In this document: piece by piece, positions 22,733 through 29,678 of the stretch
Layout: each line of letters opens with the position of its first letter
Position numbering within the stretch: position 1 is the stretch's first letter
Virus record (IMG/VR): IMGVR_UViG_3300011252_000588
Location: 1-33,830 of that record
DNA length: 33,830 nt
DNA from: a virus
Strand: one strand, 5' to 3'
Notes under the pieces: generated by a model
Seen by the model: the letters and a program-made list of their open reading frames with translations, nothing else
What the model was told of the DNA's origin: nothing
Databases searched by the model: none
Position numbers and translations under genes: made by a program

Positions 22733-23785
22733 TCACTGTTCTTGAGTAATCTGTATATTACTTTCTCCTGATCCAACAATAACGGTAACAGGCTCTCCAT
22801 CTTTTAGGGTGACAGAATAGCTGCCTGTCTTATCTAGCTTCAGACGAACTCTATTGTTCACCTTTCTTTCAAATATAACTTGACGATCTGTGACAATGGT
22901 ATTAATCTTCGTAACCGGATCTAAACCAAGGGCTGTGCCTTTGATTGTGAACGTCTGACTTTTTTCTTTCTCTTTTTTAGTAATTTTTTTGATAACATTC
23001 TGAAGTTCGTTTCGATCATCTTCGCGAAAATCTTCTTCTACTGTCTCTCTATCTTCCTCTTCTTCATTAAAGACATCATCATCCAATTCGTTTTGATCAA
23101 GAAACGTATTGTCTTCATATTCCTGATCCTCTTCTATGATCTCTACATCTTCTTCAGCTTCTTCAATAAAAAGCTCGGACATTAATCTATTATCTATTTC
23201 GAGAATGACTGGCTCTGTTGGAGATGATTCGGCTGAAGAAACCATTGTAGCTTGAAAAGCCTCGTTCAACGTTACGCTATCCACAAGACTTTCTACTACA
23301 ACTTCACCAACTACTCCATCAGCATCAGGCAACAGGACTACTAGACTACGACCAACCTCATCTACAGTCGTCGTGAAGTCTGTGCCGCGAATACCAATCG
23401 TCGCAGTCGGCGTGCGTATTTTAATTTTATTCTTATCTACTAAACCCAGCTTACCCGTGGCAAAGCGCGCAGTACCCGCAGCTACCTTGAATGCCATCTT
23501 TGATTTCTTTGGGTTGGGATCAAATACAAACTCATCAATAACCAGCTTGGAGTTTGCAGATAGCTTTACTGTAGAACCATCATCAAATGTAATCTCAAGT
23601 TTACCATTGTCCGTGCGAACATTATCATAACTATGAATGTCCAAAGAAAGAGAAGCGACGAGGCGTCCACCGCTTTTACGGATAACCTCGCCGCTTCCTT
23701 CGTGCGTCGTTATTCTGCCAATATCTGCGTATGCACTACCTTGGCTGAATAAGAGGAAACTGAGTATTAGTTTGATTAATCTCAA
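22733..23785 (-). CDS. secreted FecR-domain protein
   Basis: This is a 350-residue protein with an N-terminal signal peptide (LIKLILSFLLFSQGSAYA, cleavage about residue 20) and a FecR domain at about 30-150: SYDNVRTDNGKLEITFDDGS, KLSANSKLVI and the hallmark RTPTATIGIRGTDF. Then comes a very acidic stretch (about 205-260, EEAEEDVEIIEEDQEYED) and a basic to beta-rich C-terminus (about 275-350). FecR domains act as periplasmic signal sensors or scaffolds. This one lacks a TM anchor apart from the signal peptide. The likely start is TTG at 23785, with GGGG six bases upstream. It overlaps the curlin-like gene by 50 bases and lies just before the 41-residue peptide and the CHASE2 cyclase, so a sensor-cyclase pair is the natural reading. 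Confidence 0.88.
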   Translation of the reverse strand: MRLIKLILSFLLFSQGSAYADIGRITTHEGSGEVIRKSGGRLVASLSLDIHSYDNVRTDNGKLEITFDDGSTVKLSANSKLVIDEFVFDPNPKKSKMAFKVAAGTARFATGKLGLVDKNKIKIRTPTATIGIRGTDFTTTVDEVGRSLVVLLPDADGVVGEVVVESLVDSVTLNEAFQATMVSSAESSPTEPVILEIDNRLMSELFIEEAEEDVEIIEEDQEYEDNTFLDQNELDDDVFNEEEEDRETVEEDFREDDRNELQNVIKKITKKEKEKSQTFTIKGTALGLDPVTKINTIVTDRQVIFERKVNNRVRLKLDKTGSYSVTLKDGEPVTVIVGSGESNIQITQEQ

Positions 23786-24446
23786 TTGTTGCCCCGTTCA
23801 TTGTCCCTTCTAGATTAATAACAGAAGACTGCATATCATTCGCTTGCAAAATATCAATCTGATTATCACTACCATTCAATGCCATAGTAATACTATTATC
23901 CGACCAACCAAGCTGGGTCGTATTAATTGTATTCAAATCACCGTCAAGATTGGTATTCAATACTGCGGTGTCTGCATCAATAATACTTGTCATTTGATTT
24001 TCATTACCAGTAATAGTGATATCAACATCTGCACCAATAGCACTATTAGTAAGCCCTGTAATTAATGCAAGAGTATTTGTGTCGCCAGTCACACTAACAT
24101 CTACAGTTGAATCTGAAACCTCACCTGTTTCACCCATGTTGACATCAAACTGATTGGAATTTCCAATCATTTCAATATTAGCAATGACACCATCTGCCTT
24201 GACTATCTGACCGTCAAGTGAATTGTTGTCACCAGTTTGATCAATATTGACATCCATATTGTCTCCACCCAAAGTGAAGTCTGTGTCAATACCTCCAACG
24301 TTATTAGTATCCCCTGTCTGGTTGACTACCAAATTCAAAGTATCACCGACTTGATCAATATATACATCATTAGATTGCCCATGTGCAGCAAAAGTCGCGA
24401 ACATAGTCATAATAAAGGTAGTCAGAAATGGAATATTCTTTTTCAT
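23736..24446 (-). CDS. secreted curlin-repeat protein
   Basis: This is a 236-residue protein with a signal peptide (FLTTFIMTMFATFAAHG, cleavage about residue 23). The mature part is built of degenerate curlin-type repeats every 20-30 residues: YIDQVGDTLN, VVNQTGDTNN, NIDQTGDNNS, IEMIGNSNQ, VSVTGDTNT, ITITGNENQ, NLDGDLNT, ALNGSDNQ. The core is [Q/x]-x-G-[D/N]-x-N, as in CsgA/CsgB amyloid repeats, but the Gln is kept only in some units. It is acidic and rich in Asp, Asn and Thr. The AAGGAG ribosome site is strong. It is immediately downstream of csgG, so it is the likely exported substrate of that pore. Whether it forms amyloid fibres cannot be told from sequence. Confidence 0.88.
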   Translation of the reverse strand: MKKNIPFLTTFIMTMFATFAAHGQSNDVYIDQVGDTLNLVVNQTGDTNNVGGIDTDFTLGGDNMDVNIDQTGDNNSLDGQIVKADGVIANIEMIGNSNQFDVNMGETGEVSDSTVDVSVTGDTNTLALITGLTNSAIGADVDITITGNENQMTSIIDADTAVLNTNLDGDLNTINTTQLGWSDNSITMALNGSDNQIDILQANDMQSSVINLEGTMNGATIEINQTNTQFPLIQPR

Positions 24447-24458
24447 TTCTTTCTCCTT

Positions 24459-25238
24459 CTATTCTCTGTAACTCCAGAGATTTGTGTTAACACCTTCCTC
24501 GATCATAACGAGAACTGCCTGTTCAATTGCTGCACGCACAGCGTAACTCACAGGTTCGTTTTCCGTCACTCCAGTCTCTATCTCTAGAGCATTTGTATCC
24601 ATATCTAAAAACTTAATCGTGTCAATACCTGCTTTGATACTGAGTATCGTCTTCAGCGTATTAACCGATAATAAAACCTCTCCAGTTTGTGTACTAACTG
24701 CTCGTAGAGAGATTGTGACTTGATCTTTTCTCCATGATGTGCTTGCACCAATACCAAAATATCTCGCACCCATACCTCCTGTAAATATATTGGAGTCATA
24801 TGAGATGATTCCGCCTTCTAAAATAATTCCAGCATATAATAGAGGGCGCAACTTCTGTTGTGTTTCCTTTGAGTATGATTCTCTCTGGTTTCTGATTAGC
24901 TGACGCTCCTGAATAAGATTGTCCAAGAATGTTCGTTCAACTACAGTAAACCATGTTCCTCCACCGGCATCTTTAAGAGCTTTGATTAACCAGTTACCTG
25001 AGCCTTGAGAAACCGCAGTGGAAAAGAGCGCAAGATTTCCTTTTGATTTACGCTGCCCTGTTAAATCATAAAAATCATAAACCGCTACAACGACCTTCCG
25101 TTGAGGCGGTTTAACCTGAGCTAATCTGTCTATTGCAATTAGTTCTATTACAGGTTCATTTTTAAAGTATTTCGTGGTGGAGCATGAGGTTGTCAGAAGT
25201 AGTAGTGTGATTGCAAATATAAGTTTGCCTTGTATCAA
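24459..25238 (-). CDS. csgG: CsgG, outer-membrane curli secretion lipoprotein
   Basis: CsgG forms the nonameric outer-membrane channel that exports curli subunits. This 259-residue protein has a lipoprotein signal (LLLLTTSC, Cys19) and close matches to E. coli CsgG in KVVVAVYDFYDLTGQ, FSTAVSQGS, WFTVVERTFLDNLIQER, ILEGGIISYDSNI, GGMGARYFGIGAST and LLSVNTLKTILS. It ends near the CsgG LWD position (NLWSYRE) and lacks the last 25 or so residues of E. coli CsgG (277). The start is TTG at 25238, overlapping the csgF stop in a TTGA junction. The lipobox -1 residue is Ser, which is acceptable but not ideal. Confidence 0.95.
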   Translation of the reverse strand: MIQGKLIFAITLLLLTTSCSTTKYFKNEPVIELIAIDRLAQVKPPQRKVVVAVYDFYDLTGQRKSKGNLALFSTAVSQGSGNWLIKALKDAGGGTWFTVVERTFLDNLIQERQLIRNQRESYSKETQQKLRPLLYAGIILEGGIISYDSNIFTGGMGARYFGIGASTSWRKDQVTISLRAVSTQTGEVLLSVNTLKTILSIKAGIDTIKFLDMDTNALEIETGVTENEPVSYAVRAAIEQAVLVMIEEGVNTNLWSYRE

Positions 25239-25687
25239 ATTCCAAAATCTCCAATGGGAATTACTATAGAAGTCGAATTTCCATTGGGGTCTGTGGTTGT
25301 CAGAGTAATCATATCTCCGTCATTACTATATGTGATCAATGTTCCTTCTAATTCAATCTGTCCACTCTCTGAAGCCTCTTCCCCAAATAGTTGGTTAACA
25401 AGCTCACGGCTAAGTTGGCTGTATACTCGGCTCTCAAAGTTACGAAGAAATTTATTCAGGGTACTGTTGTACTCATCACGTTCAGCAGCAGCCAGTTCAG
25501 CTTCTCTCTCAGCTTTCAGTTTATCTTTTCGTGATTTTTCTTGATTCTCAATGGTAAGCATGTGTGCAGAATAACCGATACCATTAAAACTGGGATTCTT
25601 GAATATGTGTACAAGCTCATCCGAATTCGCATCTGATGCAAACATAACAATTCCTATGAGAAATGCGCCGGATAAAACGAGCTTCAT
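25235..25687 (-). CDS. csgF: CsgF, curli assembly factor
   Basis: CsgF caps the CsgG pore on the cell surface and couples secretion to nucleation. This 150-residue protein has a signal peptide (VLSGAFLIGIVMFASDANS), then the CsgF signature near the mature N-terminus, ELVHIFKNPSFNG (E. coli FQFRNPNFGG), which is the part that enters the CsgG channel. A helical charged region (KSRKDKLKAEREAELAAAER) and a beta-rich end (TTTDPNGNSTSIVIPI; E. coli TDRKTGQTSTIQVS) follow. It is the first curli gene of the module, starting two bases after a virion-type gene and overlapping csgG by four bases. Confidence 0.92.
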   Translation of the reverse strand: MKLVLSGAFLIGIVMFASDANSDELVHIFKNPSFNGIGYSAHMLTIENQEKSRKDKLKAEREAELAAAERDEYNSTLNKFLRNFESRVYSQLSRELVNQLFGEEASESGQIELEGTLITYSNDGDMITLTTTDPNGNSTSIVIPIGDFGI

Positions 25688-25688
25688 A

Positions 25689-26090
25689 TTACTTAATCCT
25701 CTTCTTGATTATATTTCCAAACTCTGGATATACTGAAAGATGCTCGGTCAGACTTCGGATATCCTTTGATACATTCAATAGAACTCCTTCATCTAACCGA
25801 TCATCTTTAATTGAATTTAAAAGAGCAGTAAGGACTTTAGCATTATCCACGAGATCCGAATGGGTTTCTTTGATGGTTTTCTGTTTTGGAGCAACACCAC
25901 CACGCATTTCAATAAGCGAACCACTGATAGAATTCAAAAGATCTTTGGTAATTTTTCCACCACCAACTGAGCCTACGTCTTTATACCGAGAGCGATTTTC
26001 TTTGAAGTTTTCATCTTCAGCCGTTAGTCTGTGTGCATTAACTGGCTCCTCGCCCTTCATCATTCGGAATGTATCTTCTAAAGATGCCAT
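25689..26090 (-). CDS. conserved phage protein, helical
   Basis: This is a 133-residue, mostly helical, soluble protein with a Gly/Lys turn in the middle (KDVGSVGGGKITKD). The N-terminus MASLEDTFRMMKG is of a kind I associate with T4-like phages of aquatic bacteria. Function is unknown. It lies in the late minus-strand unit with virion-type genes, starts one base after the stop of the 52-residue gene upstream, and its stop is one base from csgF. Confidence 0.7.
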   Translation of the reverse strand: MASLEDTFRMMKGEEPVNAHRLTAEDENFKENRSRYKDVGSVGGGKITKDLLNSISGSLIEMRGGVAPKQKTIKETHSDLVDNAKVLTALLNSIKDDRLDEGVLLNVSKDIRSLTEHLSVYPEFGNIIKKRIK

Positions 26091-26091
26091 G

Positions 26092-26250
26092 TTAGTCCTC
26101 TACTTCATCAAGGTGATCAGACCACTCATCCCCATATTTTTGTTTCAACTTCGCAAGAGTGTCTTCAATTTCTACTCCAACGTTTTCTGGTTCATCATCA
26201 ATCTGACCAAAAATTTCCTGTAGTGGTTTTGCTGTCTTTGAAATACTCAT
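26092..26250 (-). CDS. 52-residue acidic protein
   Basis: A short gene fills the gap between two longer ones: ATG at 26250, GAGGAG seven bases upstream, TAA one base before the next ATG. The product is helical and acidic (KPLQEIFGQIDDEP; TLAKLKQKYGDEW; DHLDEVED). The ribosome site and tight packing support it as real. No family is recognised. Confidence 0.7.
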   Translation of the reverse strand: MSISKTAKPLQEIFGQIDDEPENVGVEIEDTLAKLKQKYGDEWSDHLDEVED

Positions 26251-26252
26251 AA

Positions 26253-26732
26253 TCAAGCTCCTCTCGTAATTTGTAATACTCTTTGAATCTGTCTTTCGAT
26301 AATCTCTTTTCTATTAGGCCAGTAAATATATTCTTGTGCTAGTGATTCTGGCTTTATAAAGTTGACCAATAGAGGAAGAACTAATTTCTCCAGTTCTTTC
26401 ATTTTACTTTTAGTTCTCTCCGAAACCTTGCTTTCAATTTGATCTTCTGTTGCTTCGGTGTCATCAACTCTATCCAAAAGTGTGTCTAATTTCCCCTCAA
26501 TATTTAGTTCATCGAAATTTAGAAGAGCGGTAAGACCTTCAAGTGTTGACTTAATGTCGTCTATTTTTGCATCTAAAGAATCTAGTCCATCTATTTTTGT
26601 TGAAATAGTCTCTACAGTTTGTGCGGTAACAGACACATCGGCATTGGATGGTTGTTCATCAACAAATGAAATACCCAGATCCATATCATAGTCGTCAAGC
26701 TGAAAACCTTTAAGAAAATCTTGATCCGACAT
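26253..26732 (-). CDS. conserved phage protein with YWPNR motif
   Basis: This is a 159-residue protein with an acidic N-terminus, a long heptad-like middle (about 40-85, ISTKIDGLDSLDAKIDDIKS) likely to form a coiled coil, and a conserved C-terminus (LAQEYIYWPNRKEIIERQIQ). The C-terminal pattern occurs in T4-like phages near structural genes in my memory, but its role is not known. It lies in the late unit, two bases before the 52-residue gene. Confidence 0.72.
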   Translation of the reverse strand: MSDQDFLKGFQLDDYDMDLGISFVDEQPSNADVSVTAQTVETISTKIDGLDSLDAKIDDIKSTLEGLTALLNFDELNIEGKLDTLLDRVDDTEATEDQIESKVSERTKSKMKELEKLVLPLLVNFIKPESLAQEYIYWPNRKEIIERQIQRVLQITRGA

Positions 26733-26735
26733 AAA

Positions 26736-27482
26736 CTATCCCTTCATTAAATCTGTGACAGTTTTACCCTTTTCCCAAAACTTACATGACCAATAGCGAG
26801 CCTTCCATTTTGGACCCGGATCATCATCACAACTGTGTCTGTCCCTAAAAGCCTTTCGTCGTGCAGGATCATCTCTTTTAATTTCCATATTTGCATCTCC
26901 GAAATGAACCTTCACGACATTTCCTTTGTCGTTTTTAACATACACCATAGATTTCTTTTTGGGATTGTCTGAACGTGTTGGGTTATTCAGTTTAACCTTC
27001 CGTCCCTGATACTCAGCATCTTCGATAATTTCTTCAATCCTACCCATTAGTTTATCATGAAATTTGATTGCATAGGCATCGGCTTCTTTTTTATTGTCGA
27101 ATGTCTTTAAGGATTTTCCCTTCACATTCATAACAAAAAACTTTCCACCCTTCTCCACAACATGTTCTGTTGGGTCCATTTTCTCTTCAATGCCAGCACA
27201 ATCATCACAACAATAATCTTCTCTAATTCTAGGTTCTTTTCTATTATAGTTTTTGGATACCACAGAAAGATTTTTTGGATCGTTGTTTAAGGGGTTGTTA
27301 TCTTTATGGTGAACATCCTTATCTTCAAAATCCTCGTCAGTCATTCGCTTTTTAATAATTCTGCGTGCAGAATTTCTAGCAGAACGTCTTTCGATTTGTT
27401 CTGGCTTAGAATGATAATTCTTATATTCTTTTTTATAGTCTCTCTCTTTTAGCTGACTATAAAGATCCTTAAACTTCTTCAT
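26736..27482 (-). CDS. HNH-type nuclease fused to a conserved virion-associated domain
   Basis: This is a 248-residue protein. Residues 50-85 form an HNH-like centre (DVHHKDNNPLNNDPKNLSVV) followed by a cysteine cluster (YCCDDCAG). The C-terminal 70 residues (VYVKNDKGNVVKVHFGDANM, DPARRKAFRDRHSC, KARYWSCKFW) are a domain I recall from phage structural or head-region proteins. The N-terminus MKKFKDLYSQLKE resembles a T4 capsid-targeting peptide with an LxE cleavage-like site at 11-13. It could be a packaged nuclease, a homing-type HNH captured into a structural gene, or a DNA-binding protein. Confidence 0.75.
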   Translation of the reverse strand: MKKFKDLYSQLKERDYKKEYKNYHSKPEQIERRSARNSARRIIKKRMTDEDFEDKDVHHKDNNPLNNDPKNLSVVSKNYNRKEPRIREDYCCDDCAGIEEKMDPTEHVVEKGGKFFVMNVKGKSLKTFDNKKEADAYAIKFHDKLMGRIEEIIEDAEYQGRKVKLNNPTRSDNPKKKSMVYVKNDKGNVVKVHFGDANMEIKRDDPARRKAFRDRHSCDDDPGPKWKARYWSCKFWEKGKTVTDLMKG

Positions 27483-27495
27483 GGATGTCTCTTTT

Positions 27496-27870
27496 CTAGT
27501 AGAGTCCTACCAAGAACGTTGCTGTGGTATTCTGTGATGTGTCACCTTGTGTTATATTGTATGTGTATACACCCTTCATTCTTACGGGAAGAACTGTTCC
27601 AGCAACAACATTTCGGAAAAACACATTAGCTTCATCAACCACCGTGTTTCCATAAGCGACCTTGCAAAATACATTTCCAGCAGAACCCACATAAAGACCA
27701 CGAATAGTCGTTGGCAAATCGCTGTGATTTTCATCAGCGGGACTCGTTATAAACTGCATTTCAGCAATGTTAAACGCTTTACCCGCAGGAGAATCTAACT
27801 CTGTATTTTTATTTCGATGCTCGTCGTGAGGAAGAATCGGTGTCGGTTCATCTTTCGGATACTGTCCCAT
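27496..27870 (-). CDS. small virion-type beta protein
   Basis: This is a 124-residue, beta-rich protein with the pattern RGLYVGSAGNVFCKVAYGN ... FFRNVVAGTVLPVRMKGVY. The same pattern is widespread in short phage decoration or fibre-like proteins. It starts two bases before the end of the preceding gene's stop region, with a clear GGAGAA ribosome site. Structural role is likely, exact position in the virion unknown. Confidence 0.7.
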   Translation of the reverse strand: MGQYPKDEPTPILPHDEHRNKNTELDSPAGKAFNIAEMQFITSPADENHSDLPTTIRGLYVGSAGNVFCKVAYGNTVVDEANVFFRNVVAGTVLPVRMKGVYTYNITQGDTSQNTTATFLVGLY

Positions 27871-27871
27871 T

Positions 27872-28345
27872 TTATTTCTCCGTTAATTTTGATAAGTTGC
27901 TCAACGCAATATTAATTTTATCGCGATATGTTTTCTTTTCGTCATATGATCTGAGATTCTGAACACAATCACTTGCCTCAGACAAAGTTTCTTCTGTGGC
28001 TTTAAAATCGTCTGAGCCTTTAATCCAGTGTCTTACAGCAAGTTCTCGTTTCTTCATGTTCTCAAAAACCTTAGTTTTATCATCTTGCTCTTCGACAGCC
28101 TCTTCCAAATCTTGTTCGACAATTTCTGGAACAAAATTTTTAATCGTGGTTATTAAAGATTCGATAATAGAAAAGAGGGTTGTATCTATTTCTTTATTCG
28201 AGATATTCAACATCTCTTCTAGATCAGACAGTTCTGCTTGTAAATCAGCATATCTTTCCAAAAGAACATCATTGCGGATAGACTCTCTTGTTACCTGATC
28301 AGCCGAATAAAACTGTTTGATCTTTCCCGTCGAAATATTACGCAT
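27872..28345 (-). CDS. helical protein, first gene of the late minus-strand unit
   Basis: This is a 157-residue, almost entirely helical and acidic protein (LLERYADLQAELSDLEEML; DLEEAVEEQDDKTKVFEN), probably coiled coil. No family is recognised. It is the first gene behind the minus-facing late promoter at 28436-28443, with a CTAAATA element in between (28372-28378). Confidence 0.7.
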   Translation of the reverse strand: MRNISTGKIKQFYSADQVTRESIRNDVLLERYADLQAELSDLEEMLNISNKEIDTTLFSIIESLITTIKNFVPEIVEQDLEEAVEEQDDKTKVFENMKKRELAVRHWIKGSDDFKATEETLSEASDCVQNLRSYDEKKTYRDKINIALSNLSKLTEK

Positions 28346-28435
28346 GTTAAAGCTCCTAAAGGTTCTTCTATTATTTAGTCAAAATAGAGATTACATATAA
28401 TAAACTTTTATTCACAGATAACCTTTAATGTTATT

Positions 28436-28447
28436 TATTTATAAATA
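28436..28447. promoter_or_regulatory. palindromic divergent late promoter
   Basis: TATTTATAAATA is a perfect 12-base palindrome. It contains the T4 late-promoter octamer TATAAATA on the plus strand (28440-28447, 16 bases before the ATG at 28463) and again on the minus strand (28443-28436, about 91 bases before the ATG at 28345). One site can thus fire late transcription in both directions. Phage gp55-type sigma and the clamp would be needed. Gene 45 is in this window. Confidence 0.82.
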
Positions 28448-28462
28448 TATTAGGGGGAAGTT

Positions 28463-29515
28463 ATGAAATCTTTTAAAGAAGCAACATACAAAGATTCTGG
28501 TTTGGGCAAATGGTTCTCACAATCCGCAGGCGGAAAGCCGGGATGGGATCGTTATAATACGAGTGGGAAACGAGCTGGGAAATGCGGAGATGCCAAAGAT
28601 GGTGATCCATACTCTGTATGTTTATCTAAAGAAAAGGCTGATAAACTTGGACCCAAGAATATTGCATCTTTTGTTAGGCGAAAGAGAAAAGCCCAAAAAG
28701 ATTCTGGTAGAGATGATAAAGGCGATGGACCCGCCGGAAAGAAACCAATCATGGTAAAAACTGGTATTACAGATAAAGATCCAAATAAACGTGGAATTCA
28801 AGAAAAGAATGAGCCTGACAATCCAAAGCTGTGGGATTCAATCCTAAAGAAGACTCGCGCCAAGTTTGATGTATATCCATCTGCTTATGCTAATGCTTGG
28901 GCTTCCAAAGAATATAAGAAGCAGGGTGGAACATGGCGAAAAGTTGCTGAAGCTAAAATCGAGCAGGTTGAAGTCACCGGAGATGACATTGCAACCATTT
29001 TGGAATTTGTAATGATTCTTGATGAGGGGAATGAAGTGATCCTCTCTGAAGCACGAGCAGAGGATCTTAAATCACTGGTTGGTAGTGTCTCAAAGAAACT
29101 TGGATTTGCATCGAGTGGTAGAAAAAATCTATTGTCCCTACTTTCATCCATCAGCAAAAACGCAGCATTGACAGTTGTATATGCAATTCAAGCTCAGGCT
29201 GGTCGTGAGGGTGCAAAAGAAAAACTTCAGAATGTGCTTCAAACATCAAACGTTAAAGCTGAACTTCTGGACTTAGTTGTTCGCGCAGATGTTTTGACTC
29301 TTCATTTGATTAGTGGTCCTATTCATATGATTGATGCTTTGACTGGATATGAAATAGCAGATAAAATCAGAGAAAAGGCAGAAGTTGGTGGCAACAAGGT
29401 TAAAGATGCTGTCGAATTAATTCAAAAGTCTGCTCAATCTCTTTCTGACAATCAAAAGACTCGTCGGGTCAAAAAGAGTTTGAATACAATCAGGAAAGTT
29501 TTCACTCTTAAATAA
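28463..29515 (+). CDS. virion-associated protein with DUF5872-like segment
   Basis: This is a 350-residue basic protein. Residues 10-75 (GLGKWFSQSAGGKPGWDRYN, AGKCGDAKDGDPY, VCLSKEKADKLGP) form a Cys-containing region. Residues 122-160 (LWDSILKKTRAKFDVYPSAY, ASKEYKKQGGTWRK) match the DUF5872-like pattern seen in phages. The remaining 190 residues are helical, without a motif I know. The N-terminus MKSFKEATY resembles a T4 capsid-targeting peptide, but no LxE cleavage site follows. A perfect late promoter precedes it. It is one of three plus-strand genes among minus-strand late genes. Confidence 0.78.
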   Translation: MKSFKEATYKDSGLGKWFSQSAGGKPGWDRYNTSGKRAGKCGDAKDGDPYSVCLSKEKADKLGPKNIASFVRRKRKAQKDSGRDDKGDGPAGKKPIMVKTGITDKDPNKRGIQEKNEPDNPKLWDSILKKTRAKFDVYPSAYANAWASKEYKKQGGTWRKVAEAKIEQVEVTGDDIATILEFVMILDEGNEVILSEARAEDLKSLVGSVSKKLGFASSGRKNLLSLLSSISKNAALTVVYAIQAQAGREGAKEKLQNVLQTSNVKAELLDLVVRADVLTLHLISGPIHMIDALTGYEIADKIREKAEVGGNKVKDAVELIQKSAQSLSDNQKTRRVKKSLNTIRKVFTLK

Positions 29516-29631
29516 AATCTCTTAAAAAAGTTCGATTTATCTTCTTCAATTTCGACTAAACACTCTTCTTCTTCTTTGCAGCATATTATATGATCGGTGT
29601 TTTGTGTTGTGATTGTTATGGATACTTTCAT
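29452..29631 (-). CDS. possible 59-residue protein, convergent with the DUF5872-like gene
   Basis: The ATG at 29631 has a strong GGGAGG ribosome site five bases upstream. The frame runs 59 codons, ending 64 bases inside the 3' end of the plus-strand gene. The product has an acidic, Cys-containing centre (IICCKEEEECLVEIEED) and a basic, hydrophobic end (FLIVFKLFLTRRVF). The ribosome site lies next to the inverted repeat at 29641-29655. No family is known. The overlap with a better gene lowers confidence. Confidence 0.42.
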   Translation of the reverse strand: MKVSITITTQNTDHIICCKEEEECLVEIEEDKSNFFKRFYLRVKTFLIVFKLFLTRRVF

Positions 29632-29640
29632 CAAGACCTC

Positions 29641-29655
29641 CCGATATTATATCGG
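29641..29655. repeat. inverted repeat CCGATAT-T-ATATCGG
   Basis: Seven-base perfect arms around a single T. On the minus strand it directly precedes and overlaps the GGAGG ribosome site of the 59-residue ORF. It may fold in RNA and mask that site, or serve as a 3' end signal for one of the convergent transcripts. No long U-tract follows on either strand. Confidence 0.55.
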
Positions 29656-29678
29656 AAGATCTCGAACTATTCTTTATA

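Noticed and set aside
20444-25687. Bacterial chromosome contamination or prophage boundary
   Set aside because: The module is joined to phage genes on the upstream side with one- and two-base spacing, on the same strand, and ends at a terminator before other phage-type genes. No integrase, att-like repeat or IS element is visible, though read mapping could still test for a chimera.
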